Positions 48,540 to 58,903 of a stretch of DNA of 64,000 nucleotides are shown in pieces. Every line of letters starts with the position of its first letter. Position 1 is the stretch's first letter. The notes beneath the pieces were generated by a model. That model had not been told where the DNA came from. It saw only the letters and a list, made by a program, of their open reading frames with translations, and ran no database searches. The stretch lies in the NCBI RefSeq assembly GCF_003063455.1, contig NZ_NESN01000002.1:620001-684000 (forward strand). Direction: 5' to 3'. The position numbers and the translations under genes are program-made. The stretch comes from Limnohabitans parvus II-B4 (GTDB lineage: Bacteria > Pseudomonadota > Gammaproteobacteria > Burkholderiales > Burkholderiaceae_C).

Positions 48540-49973
48540 ATGACACATCGCGCGACCAAGATTGTTGCCACCTTAGGCCCTGCTTCCAGCGACCCTGCCT
48601 TGCTCGAAGCCATGATCCGCGCTGGCGTCAATGTGGTGCGACTGAACTTCAGCCACGGCAAAGCGCAAGACCACGTGGACCGGGCGCGTCTGGTGCGCGA
48701 AGCCTCCCAGCGCGCTGGCCGCGAAGTGGCCATCATGGCCGACTTGCAGGGCCCCAAGATCCGTGTGGGCAAGTTTGCCGAGGGCAAAGTCATGCTCGAG
48801 CCCGGTGAGCCGTTTGTGTTGGACGCCTCGCGCACCGAGCCGGGTGACATTCAGGGCGTGGGCCTTGACTACAAAGAGTTGCCCCGTGACGTGAAGGCGG
48901 GCGACGTGCTTTTGCTCAACGACGGCCTGATCGTGCTGACCGTGAACGCCGTCAAGGGTGAGCAGGTGCACACCACCGTCAAATTAGGCGGGGAGCTGTC
49001 CAACAACAAAGGCATCAACAAGCAAGGCGGCGGCCTGACCGCCCCGGCCCTGACCGCCAAGGACATGGACGACATCAAAACCGCCATGAGTCTGCAAGCC
49101 GACTATGTGGCGGTGAGCTTTCCGAAAAACGCGACAGACATGGAAATGGCCCGCCAGCTGTGCAACGTGGCGGGGGCCGAATACGGCCACAAGCCGGGGT
49201 TGATCGCCAAGATCGAACGCGCCGAAGCCATTCCCCACCTCGAAGCGATCCTCAAAGCCAGCGACGGCATCATGGTCGCCCGGGGTGATCTGGCCGTCGA
49301 AGTGGGCAACGCCGCCGTGCCCGCCCTGCAAAAACGCATGATCAAGCTGGCCAAGGTGCACGACAAGGTCGTCATCACCGCCACCCAGATGATGGAAAGC
49401 ATGATCACCAACCCGGTGCCCACCCGCGCTGAAGTGTCTGACGTGGCCAACGCCGTGCTGGATGGCACCGATGCCGTGATGTTGAGCGCCGAGACGGCCG
49501 CAGGCAAATACCCGCTGGAAACCGTGGAAGAAATGGCCAAGATCTGCGCCGCCGCCGAAAGTGCTGAAGACGTCCAGCTCGATGCCGACTTCCGGGGGCA
49601 GTCTTTCAGCCGCATTGACCAGTCCATTGCCATGGGCGCGTTGTTCACCGCCCACCACTTGGGTGCCAAAGCCATTGTGGCCATGACCGAATCGGGCTCG
49701 ACCGCGTTGTGGATGAGCCGTCACCGCGTGCACATCCCGATTTACGCCTTGACCACCAAGCTGACTTCGCAGCGCAAGATGGCGCTCTACCGCAACGTGC
49801 GCCCCTTGTTGATGGACACCAGCGCCGACCGCGACACGGCCTTGGCCGAAGCCGAAGCGCACCTGAAAAGCCGCAACATCGTGGGCACGGGCGATGTGTA
49901 TGCCATCACTTGCGGTGAGCCCATGGGGTCGCCCGGCGGCACCAACATGCTGAAGATCTGTAAGGTCGCTTGA
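48540..49973 (+). CDS. pyk: Pyruvate kinase
   Basis: This 477-residue enzyme makes pyruvate and ATP from phosphoenolpyruvate. [16 protein letters not shown] (N-terminus), [12 protein letters not shown] (catalytic Lys region), [14 protein letters not shown] and [11 protein letters not shown] are all present. The ATG at 48540 follows GGAG with good spacing; a start 36 nt earlier is unlikely. The 229 bp upstream (48311-48539) hold the shared promoter region and no other gene. Confidence 0.97.
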   Translation: MTHRATKIVATLGPASSDPALLEAMIRAGVNVVRLNFSHGKAQDHVDRARLVREASQRAGREVAIMADLQGPKIRVGKFAEGKVMLEPGEPFVLDASRTEPGDIQGVGLDYKELPRDVKAGDVLLLNDGLIVLTVNAVKGEQVHTTVKLGGELSNNKGINKQGGGLTAPALTAKDMDDIKTAMSLQADYVAVSFPKNATDMEMARQLCNVAGAEYGHKPGLIAKIERAEAIPHLEAILKASDGIMVARGDLAVEVGNAAVPALQKRMIKLAKVHDKVVITATQMMESMITNPVPTRAEVSDVANAVLDGTDAVMLSAETAAGKYPLETVEEMAKICAAAESAEDVQLDADFRGQSFSRIDQSIAMGALFTAHHLGAKAIVAMTESGSTALWMSRHRVHIPIYALTTKLTSQRKMALYRNVRPLLMDTSADRDTALAEAEAHLKSRNIVGTGDVYAITCGEPMGSPGGTNMLKICKVA

Positions 49974-50103
49974 GGGGGGTCCGCCCTTTCGGGAGGGGCG
50001 GGTTCAGTCTTGTGTCAGGCCGAACCCTATAAAATCCGGATCAGTTACGGGCCGGGTACACGCCGGCACCTTTGAATCTTCAACTTCCCGGGAAATCACC
50101 ACC

Positions 50104-51168
50104 ATGGCACTCGTTTCAATGCGCGAGCTGCTGGACCATGCCGCCGTCAACGGCTACGGCATTCCAGCTTTCAACGTCAACAACCTGGAGCAAGTCCAGG
50201 CCGTCATGACGGCTGCCGACGAGGTCGGTGCGCCGGTCATCCTGCAGGCCAGCGCAGGTGCCCGCAAGTACGCGGGTGAGCCTTTCATCAAGCACCTGAT
50301 TCAAGCTGCTACCGAGCAGTGGCCCCACATTCCGCTGGTCATGCACCAAGACCACGGGCAAAGCCCTGCGGTTTGCCAAGGCGCGATCAACCTGGGCTTT
50401 TCCTCGGTCATGATGGACGGCTCCTTGCTCGAAGACGGCAAAACCCCGGCCGACTTTGCCTACAACGTCGACGTGACCCGCCGCGTGGTCGAGATGGCCC
50501 ACCTGGCCGGTGTGTCGGTCGAAGGCGAGCTGGGCTGCCTGGGCAACCTGGAAACCGGCGAAGCCGGTGAAGAAGACGGCATCGGTGCCGTGGGCAAACT
50601 CGACCACAGCCAGATGCTGACCGACCCCGAAGAAGCTGCGCAATTCGTCAAGGCCACCGGTTTGGACGCTCTGGCCATTGCCATTGGCACCAGCCACGGC
50701 GCCTACAAGTTCAGCCGCAAGCCCACGGGCGACATTCTGGCCATCTCGCGTGTGAAAGAAATCCACGCCCGCATCCCCAACACCCATCTGGTGATGCACG
50801 GCTCGTCCAGCGTGCCGCAAGAGCTGCTGGCCATGATCAACCAGTATGGTGGTCAGATGAAGCAAACCTACGGCGTGCCGGTCGAAGAAATCCAGGAAGC
50901 CATCAAATTTGGCGTGCGCAAGATCAACATCGACACCGACATCCGCTTGGCGATGACCGCCGCTTGCCGCAAGTTCCTGTTTGAAAACCCCGACAAGTTT
51001 GACGCCCGCGAATGGCTCAAGCCTGCCCGCGAAGCGGCCAAGCAGCTGTGCAAGCAGCGTTACCTGGAGTTCGGCTGCGAAGGCCAAGCTCCCAAAATCA
51101 AGGGTGAGACGCTGCAGGTGGTGGCGGCCCGTTATGCCAAGGGTGAGTTGGCGCAGGTGGTTCGCTGA
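50104..51168 (+). CDS. fba: Class II fructose-bisphosphate aldolase
   Basis: This 354-residue zinc aldolase shows [16 protein letters not shown] (zinc His), [27 protein letters not shown] and [17 protein letters not shown], of the CbbA/Fba class IIB type. It cleaves fructose-1,6-bisphosphate in glycolysis and gluconeogenesis. A terminator at 51191 follows. Confidence 0.96.
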   Translation: MALVSMRELLDHAAVNGYGIPAFNVNNLEQVQAVMTAADEVGAPVILQASAGARKYAGEPFIKHLIQAATEQWPHIPLVMHQDHGQSPAVCQGAINLGFSSVMMDGSLLEDGKTPADFAYNVDVTRRVVEMAHLAGVSVEGELGCLGNLETGEAGEEDGIGAVGKLDHSQMLTDPEEAAQFVKATGLDALAIAIGTSHGAYKFSRKPTGDILAISRVKEIHARIPNTHLVMHGSSSVPQELLAMINQYGGQMKQTYGVPVEEIQEAIKFGVRKINIDTDIRLAMTAACRKFLFENPDKFDAREWLKPAREAAKQLCKQRYLEFGCEGQAPKIKGETLQVVAARYAKGELAQVVR

Positions 51169-51190
51169 GCCTGCGATAATTGACCCGAAT

Positions 51191-51226
51191 GGCCCGTTGA
51201 CTGTTCAACGGGCCTTTTTCTTTTTT
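51191..51226 (+). terminator. Terminator after fba
   Basis: GGCCCGTTGA / TCAACGGGCC is followed by TTTTTCTTTTTT. It lies just before purC. Confidence 0.9.
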
Positions 51227-51248
51227 GCTGTTGCTTGACTGTTTTGCC

Positions 51249-52157
51249 ATGACCTCTGCGCTCCACACCTCGGCCCTGACTTCCTTGCCCCTGCTGGCGC
51301 GTGGCAAGGTGCGTGACAACTACGCCGTGGGTGACGACCGCATCTTGATGGTGGCGTCCGACCGCATCAGCGCGTTCGATGTGATCATGGGCGAGCCCAT
51401 CCCCGGCAAGGGCGTGTTGCTCACGCAAATGGCGCTGTTTTGGTTTGACCAGCTCGGGCCCAAAGGCCTCAACATTTGCCCGATCCACCTGACGGGCGAT
51501 GCCCCTGAGAGCGTGGTGTCTGCCGACGAAGTGCCTCAGGTCAAGGGCCGCTCTATGCTGGTCAAACGCCTCCAACCCATCCCGGTCGAGGCTGTGGTGC
51601 GCGGTTATCTGGCGGGCAGCGGTTGGAAGGAATACCAGGACAACCAAGCCGTCTGCGGCGTGAAGTTGCCTGCCGGCCTGAAAAACGCCAGCCTGTTACC
51701 TGAGCCGATTTACACCCCCGCCGCCAAGGCTGCGGTGGGCGAGCACGACGAAAACATCACGTTCGAGCAAACCGTGGACATGATCGGTGCCGATCTGGCC
51801 ACCCGTATTCGCGACATCAGCATCCAGTTGTACAAGGCAGCGCGCGACATCGCGGCGGCCAAAGGCATCATCATTGCCGACACCAAATTCGAGTTTGGCC
51901 TCGATGCCGATGGCGCCTTGGTCTTGATGGACGAGGTGTTGACGCCCGACTCATCGCGTTACTGGCCGGCAGACAGCTATGTGGAGGGGGCCAATCCACC
52001 CAGCTATGACAAGCAGTTTTTGCGTGACTGGCTGGAAACCGCCTTGGTCAATGGCAAGCCTTGGGACAAGACGCCACCGGCACCCCGCTTGCCGCGTGAA
52101 GTGATCGAGAAAACGGCCGCCAAATACGAAGAGGCCATGAACCGTTTGATGGCCTGA
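51249..52157 (+). CDS. purC: Phosphoribosylaminoimidazole-succinocarboxamide synthase
   Basis: This 302-residue enzyme joins CAIR and aspartate in purine synthesis. [29 protein letters not shown] (N-terminus), [15 protein letters not shown] and [13 protein letters not shown] are PurC signatures, of the longer eukaryote-like type. Start MTSALHT (51249) is chosen over a TTG upstream in the terminator tract. Confidence 0.97.
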   Translation: MTSALHTSALTSLPLLARGKVRDNYAVGDDRILMVASDRISAFDVIMGEPIPGKGVLLTQMALFWFDQLGPKGLNICPIHLTGDAPESVVSADEVPQVKGRSMLVKRLQPIPVEAVVRGYLAGSGWKEYQDNQAVCGVKLPAGLKNASLLPEPIYTPAAKAAVGEHDENITFEQTVDMIGADLATRIRDISIQLYKAARDIAAAKGIIIADTKFEFGLDADGALVLMDEVLTPDSSRYWPADSYVEGANPPSYDKQFLRDWLETALVNGKPWDKTPPAPRLPREVIEKTAAKYEEAMNRLMA

Positions 52158-52166
52158 AGATGAAAA

Positions 52167-52194
52167 AAGGCGCTGCAGAGACAGCGCCTTTTGC
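52167..52194 (+). terminator. Terminator after purC
   Basis: AAGGCGCTG / CAGCGCCTT stem with a CAGAGA loop, followed by TTGCTT. Confidence 0.75.
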
Positions 52195-52209
52195 TTGGAG
52201 CTGGATGAC

Positions 52210-52575
52210 TCAGCCTGGCAAAGCCAGCAAGGTCATGGCGTCCATCAGCAGCGTCGTGCTGGCCACGAGCATGGTGCCGTAGGCGACCGAGCGACCGCGT
52301 GGGTGCATGCAGGCCACCCAGAAAGTGGTCAGGCACAAGAGTTCCAGGGTTCCGCGCATCCAGAGGTAGCGGCTGCTGCTCATCAGGTTGGCGGCGTCGA
52401 CGTGCATCAGCACCGCATACAGGAAAATCCCCTTGACCAGCCAAAGCGCTGCGCCAAAATGGATGTTTTGCAGGTTGTTCCAAAAGCCTGTACCGAGTAC
52501 TTCGGACCGCGCAGGCGCACCACCGAGCAAGCATTGAAGCGCTTCAGGGGTGACCAGGGGTTCGGCACGGGACAT
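52210..52575 (-). CDS. Hypothetical small membrane protein
   Basis: This 121-residue protein has about three hydrophobic segments (FGAALWLVKGIFLYAVLM, TLELLCLTTFWVACM, MLVASTTLLMDAMTLLAL). No family is recognised. It is convergent with purC and divergent from the Mpo1-like gene. Confidence 0.65.
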   Translation of the reverse strand: MSRAEPLVTPEALQCLLGGAPARSEVLGTGFWNNLQNIHFGAALWLVKGIFLYAVLMHVDAANLMSSSRYLWMRGTLELLCLTTFWVACMHPRGRSVAYGTMLVASTTLLMDAMTLLALPG

Positions 52576-52729
52576 GGTTCAAGAATGAATGCAAAAGTGA
52601 TGCTTCAACTCTAGGGAGCTTCAACCTTGAAATGCACCGCCACAGCCCGTCTGGTGCGGTGGAACCGGTAAATGTCTGTAGCGACAAGTATTGCATTGGG
52701 CGCCTTGTTGGCCCGTACGAGAGGATCGA

Positions 52730-53251
52730 ATGACGCTTTTTCGCCCTGCGACGCCCTTGATGGTGCGATACGCCCATTACCACCGTGACCGTCGCAACAT
52801 CGCGACCCATTTGGTGGGCATTCCTTTGATCACTTTGTCGGTCGGGGTGTTGTTGCTCGGCCCTTCCTGGACGGTGGCCGGCCATGCGTTGACGCTGGCC
52901 TGGTGCGTGTGGGCACTGACCAGCCTGTGGTACCTGAGCCGTGGCGACCTCTTGTTGGGCACGGCCACCGCACTGGTCAACGGTGCCTTGATCGCGCTGG
53001 CCCATCAGGTGCCGTCATGGGCTGCGGCCTGGGCGCTGCCGGTTTGGCAGATGGGCGTGGGCTTGTTTTTGGTGGGCTGGGTTTTTCAGTTTGTGGGCCA
53101 TTATTTTGAAGGCTGTAAACCCGCCTTTGTCGATGACCTCGTGGGTTTGCTCGTGGGCCCCATGTTCGTGGTGGGCGAATGCCTCATGGGTGTTGGTTTG
53201 CTGCAAAAAATGCGGCGCGACATTGAGCGCCAAGCGGGCCCGAGCCGATAA
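52730..53251 (+). CDS. DUF962/Mpo1-like protein
   Basis: This 173-residue protein has four hydrophobic segments and conserved histidines in YAHYHRDRRNIATHLVGIPL and VGHYFEGCKPAF, matching the YGL010w/Mpo1 family. Yeast Mpo1 is a 2-hydroxy fatty acid dioxygenase; the bacterial role is uncertain. The ATG at 52730 follows GAGAGG. Confidence 0.78.
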   Translation: MTLFRPATPLMVRYAHYHRDRRNIATHLVGIPLITLSVGVLLLGPSWTVAGHALTLAWCVWALTSLWYLSRGDLLLGTATALVNGALIALAHQVPSWAAAWALPVWQMGVGLFLVGWVFQFVGHYFEGCKPAFVDDLVGLLVGPMFVVGECLMGVGLLQKMRRDIERQAGPSR

Positions 53252-53277
53252 CGGCGACAGCGGCACGCGCATTGAAA

Positions 53278-53320
53278 AAGGCCCGGTCAACCTGCTGCTA
53301 TGCAGGTTGGCCGGGCCTTT
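53278..53320. terminator. Bidirectional terminator between the Mpo1-like gene and cnoX
   Basis: AAAGGCCCGG-CAACCTGC pairs with GCAGGTTG-CCGGGCCTTT, a long stem between convergent genes. Confidence 0.88.
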
Positions 53321-53338
53321 GGCTTGGGAGAGCAGGTC

Positions 53339-54292
53339 TCAGTTCAGCGCCATGCTCAGCTTGCGCCGGTAGCTGGAGATCATGCTCAGCAGCGGGTCTT
53401 CGGCCAAGGCGGCTTTGCCCATCAACTCGATCCCGCCTGCCGATTTGCCAGTGGCGTCTTGTGCTTGGGATTTGGGCGGGGTCATCAGCTCCAGCAAGGC
53501 CACAAAGGTCTTGCGTGGGGCTTCGTCGTCCCACTTTTTGTCGCGCATGATGATTTCCAGCAACTCGTCCATGGCCGCTTCCCATTGGCCCACGGCAATC
53601 AGCAGGCGGCTTTTGGCAAAGCGGGTTTCAAAGTCGCGCTTGTTCTGGCCGATCAGTTCGTCAAACTTGGCCAGCTCCCATTCGCCGCGCGGGTCGTTGG
53701 TCACGAATTCCAAGGCATTGACCCATTGTGTTTGCGCCTCAAAGCGCAGTGGCACCGGGATGCGGCTCATGGCCGGAGCCAGCAGGGCAGCGGCTTCGGC
53801 CAGCTCGCCCAGGCCAATCAACAGCTTGATCAGGTCAAAACGGGCATCGTCGTTGCCGGGGTCGGTGGCCAGGGCTTGTTCCAATGCGGCGCGGGCGCTG
53901 TGCGGGTCGTCCGCTTCAAGGTGCTGCTGGGCTACTTCGGCGGTGGCTTGGGCCTGGAGCTCTTCGGCTGCGGGGAGGTGTTTGTCCAAAAACTGCTTGA
54001 CCTGGCCTTCGGGCAAAGCGCCCATGAAACCATCGACCGGCTGGCCGTTTTTCAGCAAAACGCAGGTCGGAATGCTTTTGATGCCAAAGGCCTGGGCCAG
54101 TTGCTGCTCTTCGTCGGAATTGATTTTGACCAGCTTGAAGCGGCCTTCGTAGGCGACCTCCACCTTTTCGAGGACAGGGCCGAGCGATTTGCAGGGGCCG
54201 CACCAAGGTGCCCAAAAGTCCACCAGCACGGGCGTGGTCATGGAGGCTTCGATGACCTCGGCTTCAAAATTTTGTATCGTGACGTCCATCAT
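53339..54292 (-). CDS. cnoX: Thioredoxin-TPR co-chaperone CnoX (YbbN)
   Basis: This 317-residue protein has an N-terminal thioredoxin domain (about 1-110) with an intact active site, [18 protein letters not shown], and a helical TPR-like part (about 115-285). E. coli CnoX lacks the second active-site cysteine; here WCGPC is complete, so it may be redox-active. CnoX holds oxidised clients for chaperones. Starts at 54292 and 54289 are both possible. It is divergent from purE. Confidence 0.85.
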   Translation of the reverse strand: MMDVTIQNFEAEVIEASMTTPVLVDFWAPWCGPCKSLGPVLEKVEVAYEGRFKLVKINSDEEQQLAQAFGIKSIPTCVLLKNGQPVDGFMGALPEGQVKQFLDKHLPAAEELQAQATAEVAQQHLEADDPHSARAALEQALATDPGNDDARFDLIKLLIGLGELAEAAALLAPAMSRIPVPLRFEAQTQWVNALEFVTNDPRGEWELAKFDELIGQNKRDFETRFAKSRLLIAVGQWEAAMDELLEIIMRDKKWDDEAPRKTFVALLELMTPPKSQAQDATGKSAGGIELMGKAALAEDPLLSMISSYRRKLSMALN

Positions 54293-54372
54293 GGCGGGCA
54301 GTGTTCCGGGTTGTGTTTCGGACCCGTGCGGGTGAAACCTTAAAATTCGACATTGATCACGAAAAGCACCCA

Positions 54373-54873
54373 ATGACTCAAGCGCTCATCGGCGTCGTCA
54401 TGGGTTCCAGCTCCGACTGGGACACCATGCAGCACGCAGTCCAGATTCTCCAACAGTTTGGCATCCCTCACGACGCCCGTGTGGTTTCGGCCCACCGCAT
54501 GCCTGACGATATGTTTGCCTATGCACAAAGCGCCGCCGAGCGGGGCTTGCAGGCCATCATCGCGGGGGCAGGCGGTGCAGCCCATTTGCCCGGCATGATC
54601 GCGGCCAAAACCGTGGTGCCGGTGCTGGGTGTGCCGGTACAAACCAAGGCCTTGTCGGGCGTGGATTCGTTGCACAGCATTGTGCAAATGCCCAAGGGCG
54701 TGCCCGTGGCCACCTTTGCCATTGGCGCAGCCGGAGCGGCCAACGCCGCCCTGTTTGCCGTGGCCATGCTGGCCAATCACGACGCGGCCTTGCGCCAGAA
54801 GCTCGAAGCCTTCCGCGCCGCGCAGACCGAAGCGGCACGCGCCATGACTTTGCCACCCGTGGGTGCTGCATGA
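54373..54873 (+). CDS. purE: N5-carboxyaminoimidazole ribonucleotide mutase
   Basis: This 166-residue enzyme shifts the carboxyl group of N5-CAIR to CAIR in purine synthesis. [11 protein letters not shown] (10-20), [24 protein letters not shown] and [22 protein letters not shown] are classic class I PurE motifs. It overlaps purK by 4 bp. Confidence 0.97.
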   Translation: MTQALIGVVMGSSSDWDTMQHAVQILQQFGIPHDARVVSAHRMPDDMFAYAQSAAERGLQAIIAGAGGAAHLPGMIAAKTVVPVLGVPVQTKALSGVDSLHSIVQMPKGVPVATFAIGAAGAANAALFAVAMLANHDAALRQKLEAFRAAQTEAARAMTLPPVGAA

Positions 54874-56039
54874 GCCGCGCGATCTTGCCAGGGGCCATGG
54901 TCAACGGCCAGCCCGCTACGCTGGGCGTGATGGGCGGTGGCCAGTTGGGCCGCATGTTCGTGCACGCGGCGCAGGCCATGGGCTACTTCACGGCGGTACT
55001 CGACCCCGACACCGCCAGCCCCGCCGGGCTGGTGAGTCACCACCACATCCAGACCGACTATCTGGACGAACAAGGCCTGGCGCAGCTGATGCAGCGCTGC
55101 GCAGCCATCACCACCGAATTTGAAAACGTGCCCGCGCCCGCCCTGATGACCCTGGGCGCACAACGACCCGTGGCGCCCGGCGCCGAAGCGGTGGCCATTG
55201 CGCAAGACCGTGCCGCCGAAAAGGCCCATTTTGTGCGCTGCGGCGTGCCGGTGGCCCCGCACGCGGTGATCGCCACGCCTGCACAACTGGCGGCTGTGGG
55301 TGACGATTTGTTGCCCGGCATTCTCAAGACCGCCCGCATGGGCTACGACGGCAAAGGCCAGATCCGCGTCAAGACCCGTGAGGAATTGACAGCCGCTTGG
55401 GACCAGCTCAAGAACGTGCCCTGCGTGCTTGAAAAAATGCTGCCGCTGCAGGCCGAGTGCTCGGTCATCGTGGCGCGCGGGGCCGATGGGCAGATCGTGA
55501 ATTTCCCGGTGCAGTTAAATTTGCACCGCGAAGGCATCCTGGCCGTGACCAGTGTGTACGAAGGCGCAGTGCCCGCCGAGCTGGTGGCACAAGCCGTGGC
55601 CGCCACGCGTGCCATCGCCGAAGGCATTCACTACGTGGGCGTGCTGTGTGTGGAGTTTTTCATCCTTGAAGGCGGTCAATTGGTCGTCAACGAGATGGCC
55701 CCGCGCCCGCACAACAGCGGCCATTACACGATGAACGCCTGCGACCAGTCGCAGTTCGAGCTGCAGGTGCGCACCTTGGCAGGCTTGCCGCTCACGCAGC
55801 CACGCCAGCATTCACCGGCCATCATGCTCAACCTGCTGGGCGATTTGTGGCCCGAAGGCGGCGCACCCGCCTGGGACAAAGTATTGGCCTTGCCCGGCAC
55901 CCATTTGCACCTGTATGGCAAGTTGTCGGCGCGCCCCGGTCGCAAGATGGGGCACCTGAACATCACCGGAGCCACACCCGAGGCGGTGCGCGCCACGGCT
56001 TTGCAGGCTGCCGCTTTGCTCGGCATTGAAGCGCCATGA
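54870..56039 (+). CDS. purK: N5-carboxyaminoimidazole ribonucleotide synthase
   Basis: This 389-residue ATP-grasp enzyme makes N5-CAIR from AIR, bicarbonate and [16 protein letters not shown] (Gly-rich N-terminus), [12 protein letters not shown] and [18 protein letters not shown] are diagnostic. It overlaps purE and tsaC by 4 bp each, giving a coupled purE-purK-tsaC operon. Confidence 0.97.
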   Translation: MSRAILPGAMVNGQPATLGVMGGGQLGRMFVHAAQAMGYFTAVLDPDTASPAGLVSHHHIQTDYLDEQGLAQLMQRCAAITTEFENVPAPALMTLGAQRPVAPGAEAVAIAQDRAAEKAHFVRCGVPVAPHAVIATPAQLAAVGDDLLPGILKTARMGYDGKGQIRVKTREELTAAWDQLKNVPCVLEKMLPLQAECSVIVARGADGQIVNFPVQLNLHREGILAVTSVYEGAVPAELVAQAVAATRAIAEGIHYVGVLCVEFFILEGGQLVVNEMAPRPHNSGHYTMNACDQSQFELQVRTLAGLPLTQPRQHSPAIMLNLLGDLWPEGGAPAWDKVLALPGTHLHLYGKLSARPGRKMGHLNITGATPEAVRATALQAAALLGIEAP

Positions 56040-57028
56040 TCCTTGCGGCAGACGATCGCGCCATTGCGCAGGCAGCGCAAGCTTTGCGTGATGGCCAATT
56101 GGTAGGCATGCCGACCGAGACGGTCTATGGCCTGGCCGCCAACGCCACGGACGACGCGGCCGTGGCGAAAATTTTTGTGGCCAAAGGCCGCCCGGCCGAT
56201 CACCCCTTGATCGTGCACGTGGTCAGTGCAGAGCAGGTGCCGATCTTTGCCGCGCAGGTGCCCGATTTCGCGCAACGCTTGATCGATGCTTTCTGGCCCG
56301 GCCCTCTCACCTTGATCTTGCCGCGCCAAAGTGGTGTGGCGACGGCTTCAGCCGGGGGGCAAGACTCGATTGGCCTGCGTTGCCCTTCGCACCCGGTGGC
56401 GCAGGCGCTCTTGCGTGCAGGTCTGGCCATGGGCGTGCACGGCGTGTCAGCGCCCAGCGCCAACCGCTTTGGCCGAGTGAGCCCGACCACGGCGGCGCAT
56501 GTGCAGTCCGAGCTGGGCCCGGATTTGTTGATTCTGGATGGCGGTGAATGCGATGTGGGCATCGAGTCCACCATCATCGACTGCACCCGGGGCGAGCCGG
56601 TGCTTTTGCGCCCTGGGCAGATCACCCGACCCCAGATTGAAGCCGCTTGCGGGCGTGCCGTGATGGACAAAGACGCCGCCTTGCAGCCCGCGCCCCGCGC
56701 CTCGGGCACGCTCGAATCGCATTACGCGCCCCGCGCCAAAGTGCGTTTGATGTCGGCACCAGACATCGCTGCCAAGCTGCAAGCCTTGGGTCCGCATGCC
56801 AACAATCTGGGGGTGTGGTCTGTGCTGCGCCCTGATGATGGCGCAGGCCTGGGTGCAGGGGTGGTCTGGCGGGCTCAGCCCGCCACCGCCGACCAAGCTG
56901 CACACGCGCTGTTCAGTGTGTTGCGTGAACTGGACGCTCGTGGCGTGCAGCAAATCTGGGTGCAGCTGCCGCCCGACACCCCCGAGTGGGAAGGCGTACG
57001 CGACCGCTTGCAACGCGCAGCCGCTTGA
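56036..57028 (+). CDS. tsaC: L-threonylcarbamoyladenylate synthase (TsaC/Sua5)
   Basis: This 330-residue enzyme makes threonylcarbamoyl-AMP for t6A37 tRNA modification. The YrdC domain (about 1-200) has GMPTETVYGLAANA, KGRPADHPLIVHV and SAPSANRFGRVSPTTA; a Sua5 C-terminal domain (about 230-325) makes it the longer Sua5 type. Its partner gene tsaB is about 3 kb away. Confidence 0.93.
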   Translation: MILAADDRAIAQAAQALRDGQLVGMPTETVYGLAANATDDAAVAKIFVAKGRPADHPLIVHVVSAEQVPIFAAQVPDFAQRLIDAFWPGPLTLILPRQSGVATASAGGQDSIGLRCPSHPVAQALLRAGLAMGVHGVSAPSANRFGRVSPTTAAHVQSELGPDLLILDGGECDVGIESTIIDCTRGEPVLLRPGQITRPQIEAACGRAVMDKDAALQPAPRASGTLESHYAPRAKVRLMSAPDIAAKLQALGPHANNLGVWSVLRPDDGAGLGAGVVWRAQPATADQAAHALFSVLRELDARGVQQIWVQLPPDTPEWEGVRDRLQRAAA

Positions 57029-57035
57029 TACCGCG

Positions 57036-57290
57036 TCAGCGGTAACGCAGCTTCATCACCAAAATCATCAGCGCCAGGCTGGTGGTGATGGTGTTGGCGA
57101 TGATGATGGGCCAGGCCATCAACAAGATGCCATAGATCAGCCACAAGGCCACGCCCACAGTGAACAGGCTGTACATGCCCAGCGAAATACCGCTCACATC
57201 CCGCGTCCGAAAGGTTTGCCAAGCTTGCGGAATGAAGCTCGCCGTGGTTAAAAATGCGGCGAAGGAGCCGATCCAGTCAATCAAGGTCAT
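57036..57290 (-). CDS. SemiSWEET-type small sugar transporter (MtN3/PQ-loop)
   Basis: This 84-residue protein has three TM segments and the PQ-like motif TTASFIPQAWQTFRTRDVSGISLGMYS, as in bacterial SemiSWEETs. Dimers form a pore for sugars; the substrate here is unknown. It is 3 bp downstream of dacB on the same strand. Confidence 0.85.
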   Translation of the reverse strand: MTLIDWIGSFAAFLTTASFIPQAWQTFRTRDVSGISLGMYSLFTVGVALWLIYGILLMAWPIIIANTITTSLALMILVMKLRYR

Positions 57291-57293
57291 GGC

Positions 57294-58850
57294 TTATTGT
57301 CGCTGGCGCTGTGAGGAAGCGGAGGTCTGGCCCGGCTTGTTCTGATCACGTACCGCCCATTCCAGCAATTGGTCCAGTGCGGGGCGTGCTTGGTTGCCGT
57401 TGGGGTGGTTGACGATGGCGACGACGGTGTAGCGCTGGCCGCTTTGGCCTTGCACATACCCCGCCACAGACACCACGTCGCGCAGCGATCCGGTTTTGAG
57501 CCAGGCGTTGCCGATCACCGGGGACTGCGGGTTGCGTTCTTTCAGTCGGGCGGTGGTGCCGTCGATGCCTGCTTGCGAGAGTGATTTGACAAAAGCCTGG
57601 GCGTGCGGGCTGGCGTGGGCTGCTTGCAACAATGCGGTCAAAGACGCGGCGGTGCTGCGCTCGGTGCGAGACAGGCCCGAGCCGTTGTCCAGCACCGGTT
57701 CTTCTTGGCCTGGCAAGGCCTTGCGCCACCATTGCAACAACCGAAGGCGTGAGGCCTCGAAGCGGCCGGGTGCGCCCAATTCGCTCGACAGCGTCAGGAA
57801 CAGCTGCTGAGCCATCACGTTGTTCGAGAACTTGTTGATGTCCTGAATGACCTCGGCCAAGGGCAAAGAGGGCGCGTCCACCAGCAGCCGTGCCGACGCA
57901 GGATGCAGGCCATAGCGCACCTGGCCGGTCAGCCGCCCCCCTGCGGCCAGCCACATCGCTTGCATGACGCGGGGTGCATAGTGTTCAGGCTCCGGGTAGG
58001 CCACAGGCCACTCGCGTTCGCCGCAGCGCTTGGGGTAACTGCCTGAAAAACGCACTTGCAAAGGCTGGCTGAAGTCCGCTTTGAGTTGGCTGCGCCAATC
58101 GTTGCAAGGGGCGGTGCTCGCGGGCAGTTGTGTCGGCGCATCCATGCCCGCCAAAGGCGGCTCGAATCGCACTTGCACCTGCCCGCTGGCCGCATCGGGT
58201 GTGAATTTGTAAACCACCGCTTTGAAGTTGAGCAGCAATCCGTCCGGTGCCACGTTGTAAGGGCGCAGTGGTTCGTCGTCAAAGGGCTCACTGCGTTCGC
58301 GCACGTCAAAGACGCTGCGATCGAGCACGATGTCGCCTTGCACCTCGCGCACGCCTGCTGCGACCACCTGGCCCAGAAGGTCTTGCAGGCGCTCCATCAC
58401 CAGTTTGGGGTCGCCGCTGCCGCGCACGATCAGATTGCCCTGCAGCACGCCACCCAGCACAGGGCCATCGGCATACACGCGGTTGTGCCACACGTGGTCT
58501 GGGCCCAGCAAACTCAAGCCGGCATAGGTGGTGAACAGCTTCATGACCGAAGCCGGGTTGCTGGCGGTTTGCGGACGGTGTGACAGGCGTGGTGGCTGTG
58601 CCTCGGCGGGTTTGCCCGATGCGTCTGCTGCAGGCAAGGGGGTGATGACGATGCTCAAGGCCGAGGGAGGTACTTGCGCTTGGTGCAAGGCTTTCAAAAC
58701 TGCCAGTGGCAAATCAGGAGCGCCGGAGGGGATCGCAGTCACAGTCTGGGCGTTGGCTGGCAAGGCCATGGCACCGTGCCAAATCAGCACAGTGCAAAGG
58801 CCCATCCACCAGGTCGAAAACAAGGGGCGCTTGGGGTGGATCAATGTCAT
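57294..58850 (-). CDS. dacB: D-alanyl-D-alanine carboxypeptidase/endopeptidase (PBP4, DacB)
   Basis: This 518-residue protein has a signal peptide (about 1-34, ending ALPANAQT). Penicillin-binding motifs are SVMK (SxxK, in NPASVMKLFTTYAG), SNN (SxN, in DINKFSNNVMAQQ) and KTG (in WLKTGSLRDVV). A large insert between the first two is typical of class C PBP4. It trims peptidoglycan cross-links in the periplasm. Confidence 0.92.
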   Translation of the reverse strand: MTLIHPKRPLFSTWWMGLCTVLIWHGAMALPANAQTVTAIPSGAPDLPLAVLKALHQAQVPPSALSIVITPLPAADASGKPAEAQPPRLSHRPQTASNPASVMKLFTTYAGLSLLGPDHVWHNRVYADGPVLGGVLQGNLIVRGSGDPKLVMERLQDLLGQVVAAGVREVQGDIVLDRSVFDVRERSEPFDDEPLRPYNVAPDGLLLNFKAVVYKFTPDAASGQVQVRFEPPLAGMDAPTQLPASTAPCNDWRSQLKADFSQPLQVRFSGSYPKRCGEREWPVAYPEPEHYAPRVMQAMWLAAGGRLTGQVRYGLHPASARLLVDAPSLPLAEVIQDINKFSNNVMAQQLFLTLSSELGAPGRFEASRLRLLQWWRKALPGQEEPVLDNGSGLSRTERSTAASLTALLQAAHASPHAQAFVKSLSQAGIDGTTARLKERNPQSPVIGNAWLKTGSLRDVVSVAGYVQGQSGQRYTVVAIVNHPNGNQARPALDQLLEWAVRDQNKPGQTSASSQRQRQ

Positions 58851-58903
58851 TCAGCGAGTCTAACGGTCACGGCCTTGTACGGCGGGGCCGTATCATTCGG
58901 GCC

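Noticed and set aside
49974..50010. Terminator after pyk (CCGCCC / GGGCGG)
   Set aside because: The hairpin is short and has no T-tract, so it is not annotated as a terminator.
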